From Dromaius novaehollandiae (taxonomy: Eukaryota > Chordata > Aves > Casuariiformes > Dromaiidae), in NCBI RefSeq assembly GCF_036370855.1, contig NC_088098.1, positions 137,660,721 through 137,724,720 on the forward strand: a stretch of DNA of 64,000 bases, read 5' to 3'. The position numbers were made by a program, and so were the translations under genes. Under the pieces are notes generated by a model. The model was not told the DNA's origin, did no database searches, and saw only the letters and a list, made by a program, of their open reading frames with translations. Shown piece by piece: positions 62,501 to 64,000 of this stretch; positions within the stretch are counted from its first letter, which is position 1, and every line of letters starts with the position of its first letter.

Positions 62501-64000
62501 CCAGTGTTATGAATAGAAGTCATGCAGGCTGAGGCACTGAAGAGATTTCTCTATGGTGATATGTATTTGCCACAACACAAATGAGTAAAATACTCCAAGC
62601 AGCTCTGACAGTCACCTCTGGTGCCTAATATATTTTGTGATGACTTTTACTATCCTTAACATATTATAAATTATTATCCTGCCTATTGCCTTAAACAATT
62701 AGTAACACAAATTCCAATATCCTGGGCCATCATACTGACAACCCACCAATTATATATCCAAATGTATAGACTCTCAAGATAGGCTATCATCTTTTGGAGG
62801 AAGCAATTAAAGGACAATGTGTGTCAGCCAGAAGATTAAGGGCCCCAGGTTAGTATGAAGAGTTGAGTTTCAGTTCTTATGATCTGTCATGTCACTAACT
62901 TCTGGATTAATGGCCATGTGAGATCATGATAATTTGCACAGAAACATTAATGACAGTACAGTACAGTGCAAAGGGGTCAGACATGAATGACTGGTGATCA
63001 GTATTCATGGAGCTCATGGGAGGACCTTCAGGCATCCAGGCATGGGTTAGAAAGAAAGCATATAAAAATCATTTTTTTACTGCTGGCCTCTAAATATATT
63101 TCCTTTATAGTTCTGTTTTTCAAAGAAAAATTCTTTTAAGAAGCCTTGTGATGATACGAAATTACAGTTTTACCTGCAGAGACTTTGGCTGATTCAAAGA
63201 TTATTAATAACTTTTAGTTATTAAAGGAAATGAGCTCTTGATGCCATGCAAAAACAAGATGAGGTATATTTCCTGTCACAGATTACAACCAAGAAAGGGT
63301 TCTTTGCAGGTTTTATTTAATATATGCTATATACAATATCAAGCAGCCAGGTACAATACCTTACACTCTGTTGTTTTATCACTCATTCAGAACACATCTA
63401 ATGTATAGTCATTCTAGAATACACAAACCATTAATTGCTATAAATTCTTATTACATGTGGCTAAAATACTGCACATGCGCAGAGGCAGCTTTAGAGCTCT
63501 AAAAGGTATTTGCAGTTTGTTTATTTCAACCACAGTTATGCTAATTCAACTGACACTGTAAAACTAAAGTTTTGAATTCATATTTCTTTGTCTCAGAGAA
63601 ATGCATACTCAATCTCAAGAATCCATGTTGAATCTGCTTAAGTGAAAAGCCCAAAAGAAGATTCTTCCAACTACCCATTCTGCAAACTGAGACTGAGGCT
63701 AGAGAATCAAACCATTTTTGCTGGGTTTTCCCTCCTGCAAGTGGTTGCTGTTAAGCACTCACCATTCACTGTTGGCTACCCAGACGCAACAGTTCTTCTC
63801 CACTCTGAATTATAATTGTGCCTGAGAGCAGAAACTTCTGGACTTTGTTCAAATAGTGTGTAGAAGTGATAAATGCTTTTTAAAGCTAATATTTTGCATG
63901 TGGAAATAGAGTTTTGATGACAATGGACTTTTTGCAAAAAGTTTTCCTTTTGTTAAGACTTTTAATTTAGTGCCTTTGAAAATGTGTACATACAAAATTG
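53541..64000. other. Non-coding DNA downstream of the CpG island
   Basis: No coding exon was recognised in 10.4 kb. A long pyrimidine-rich tract ending ACAACAG (56977-57019) is a good acceptor-like sequence on the + strand, but no matching donor closes an exon soon after. A minus-strand ATG ORF of 172 codons (58034-58552) has no recognisable domain. An NRF1-like GCACATGCGCAG lies near 63472-63483. The region is most simply the first intron of the gene starting in the island, or intergenic DNA. Confidence 0.4.

Noticed and set aside
1..64000. CRISPR arrays, operons, prophage, tRNA or rRNA genes
   Set aside because: No regularly spaced repeats, gene clusters or recognisable structural RNA signatures. 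The window has the composition and repeats of a vertebrate nuclear genome.

Overview
This window looks like nuclear DNA of a sauropsid vertebrate, most likely a bird. It is AT-rich and CpG-depleted, with very sparse long ORFs. It carries two degenerate CR1 LINE copies whose sequence closely resembles avian CR1, and I see no recognisable Alu, L1 or other mammal-type young repeats. A crocodilian or turtle cannot be excluded by eye. No complete protein-coding gene can be supported. Most long open frames fall in CR1 remnants, in low-complexity DNA or in the GC-rich island, and many begin at TTG or GTG rather than ATG.

Layout. 1-13 kb is non-coding DNA with a 200-bp polypurine tract (1753-1953), small tandem duplications, a TATA-like core-promoter arrangement near 10.6 kb and a short ATG ORF with a signal-peptide-like start (10991-11170). 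A 190-bp hAT-like miniature transposon with 14-bp inverted ends lies at 13168-13357. A 3-kb antisense CR1 copy (16990-19990) is split by a GC-richer insert of about 565 bp with TGT...ACA ends, perhaps a solo LTR. The 20-44 kb stretch is AT-rich and holds a perfect DR5 retinoic-acid-receptor-type element (26664-26680), an (AC)n microsatellite, a TA-rich palindromic tract, a probable MIR-type SINE relic (43600-43740) and a near-consensus CTCF motif (43483-43495). A second CR1 copy, sense on the + strand, lies at about 44780-46970. It is followed by an isolated GC-rich block (47174-47500).

The main functional landmark is a CpG island at about 52.66-53.54 kb. It has dense GC boxes, a G-quadruplex-type G-run, a four-copy 24-bp minisatellite, a CTCF-like motif and no ATG on either strand for about 900 bp. 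This is what a promoter with a non-coding first exon looks like. A splice-donor-like site at 53535/53536 fits transcription to the right, but direction and gene identity are not resolved. The flanking 50 kb upstream and 10 kb downstream look like intergenic or intronic DNA that may hold distal regulatory elements (DR5, CTCF). No operon-like or multi-gene system is visible.
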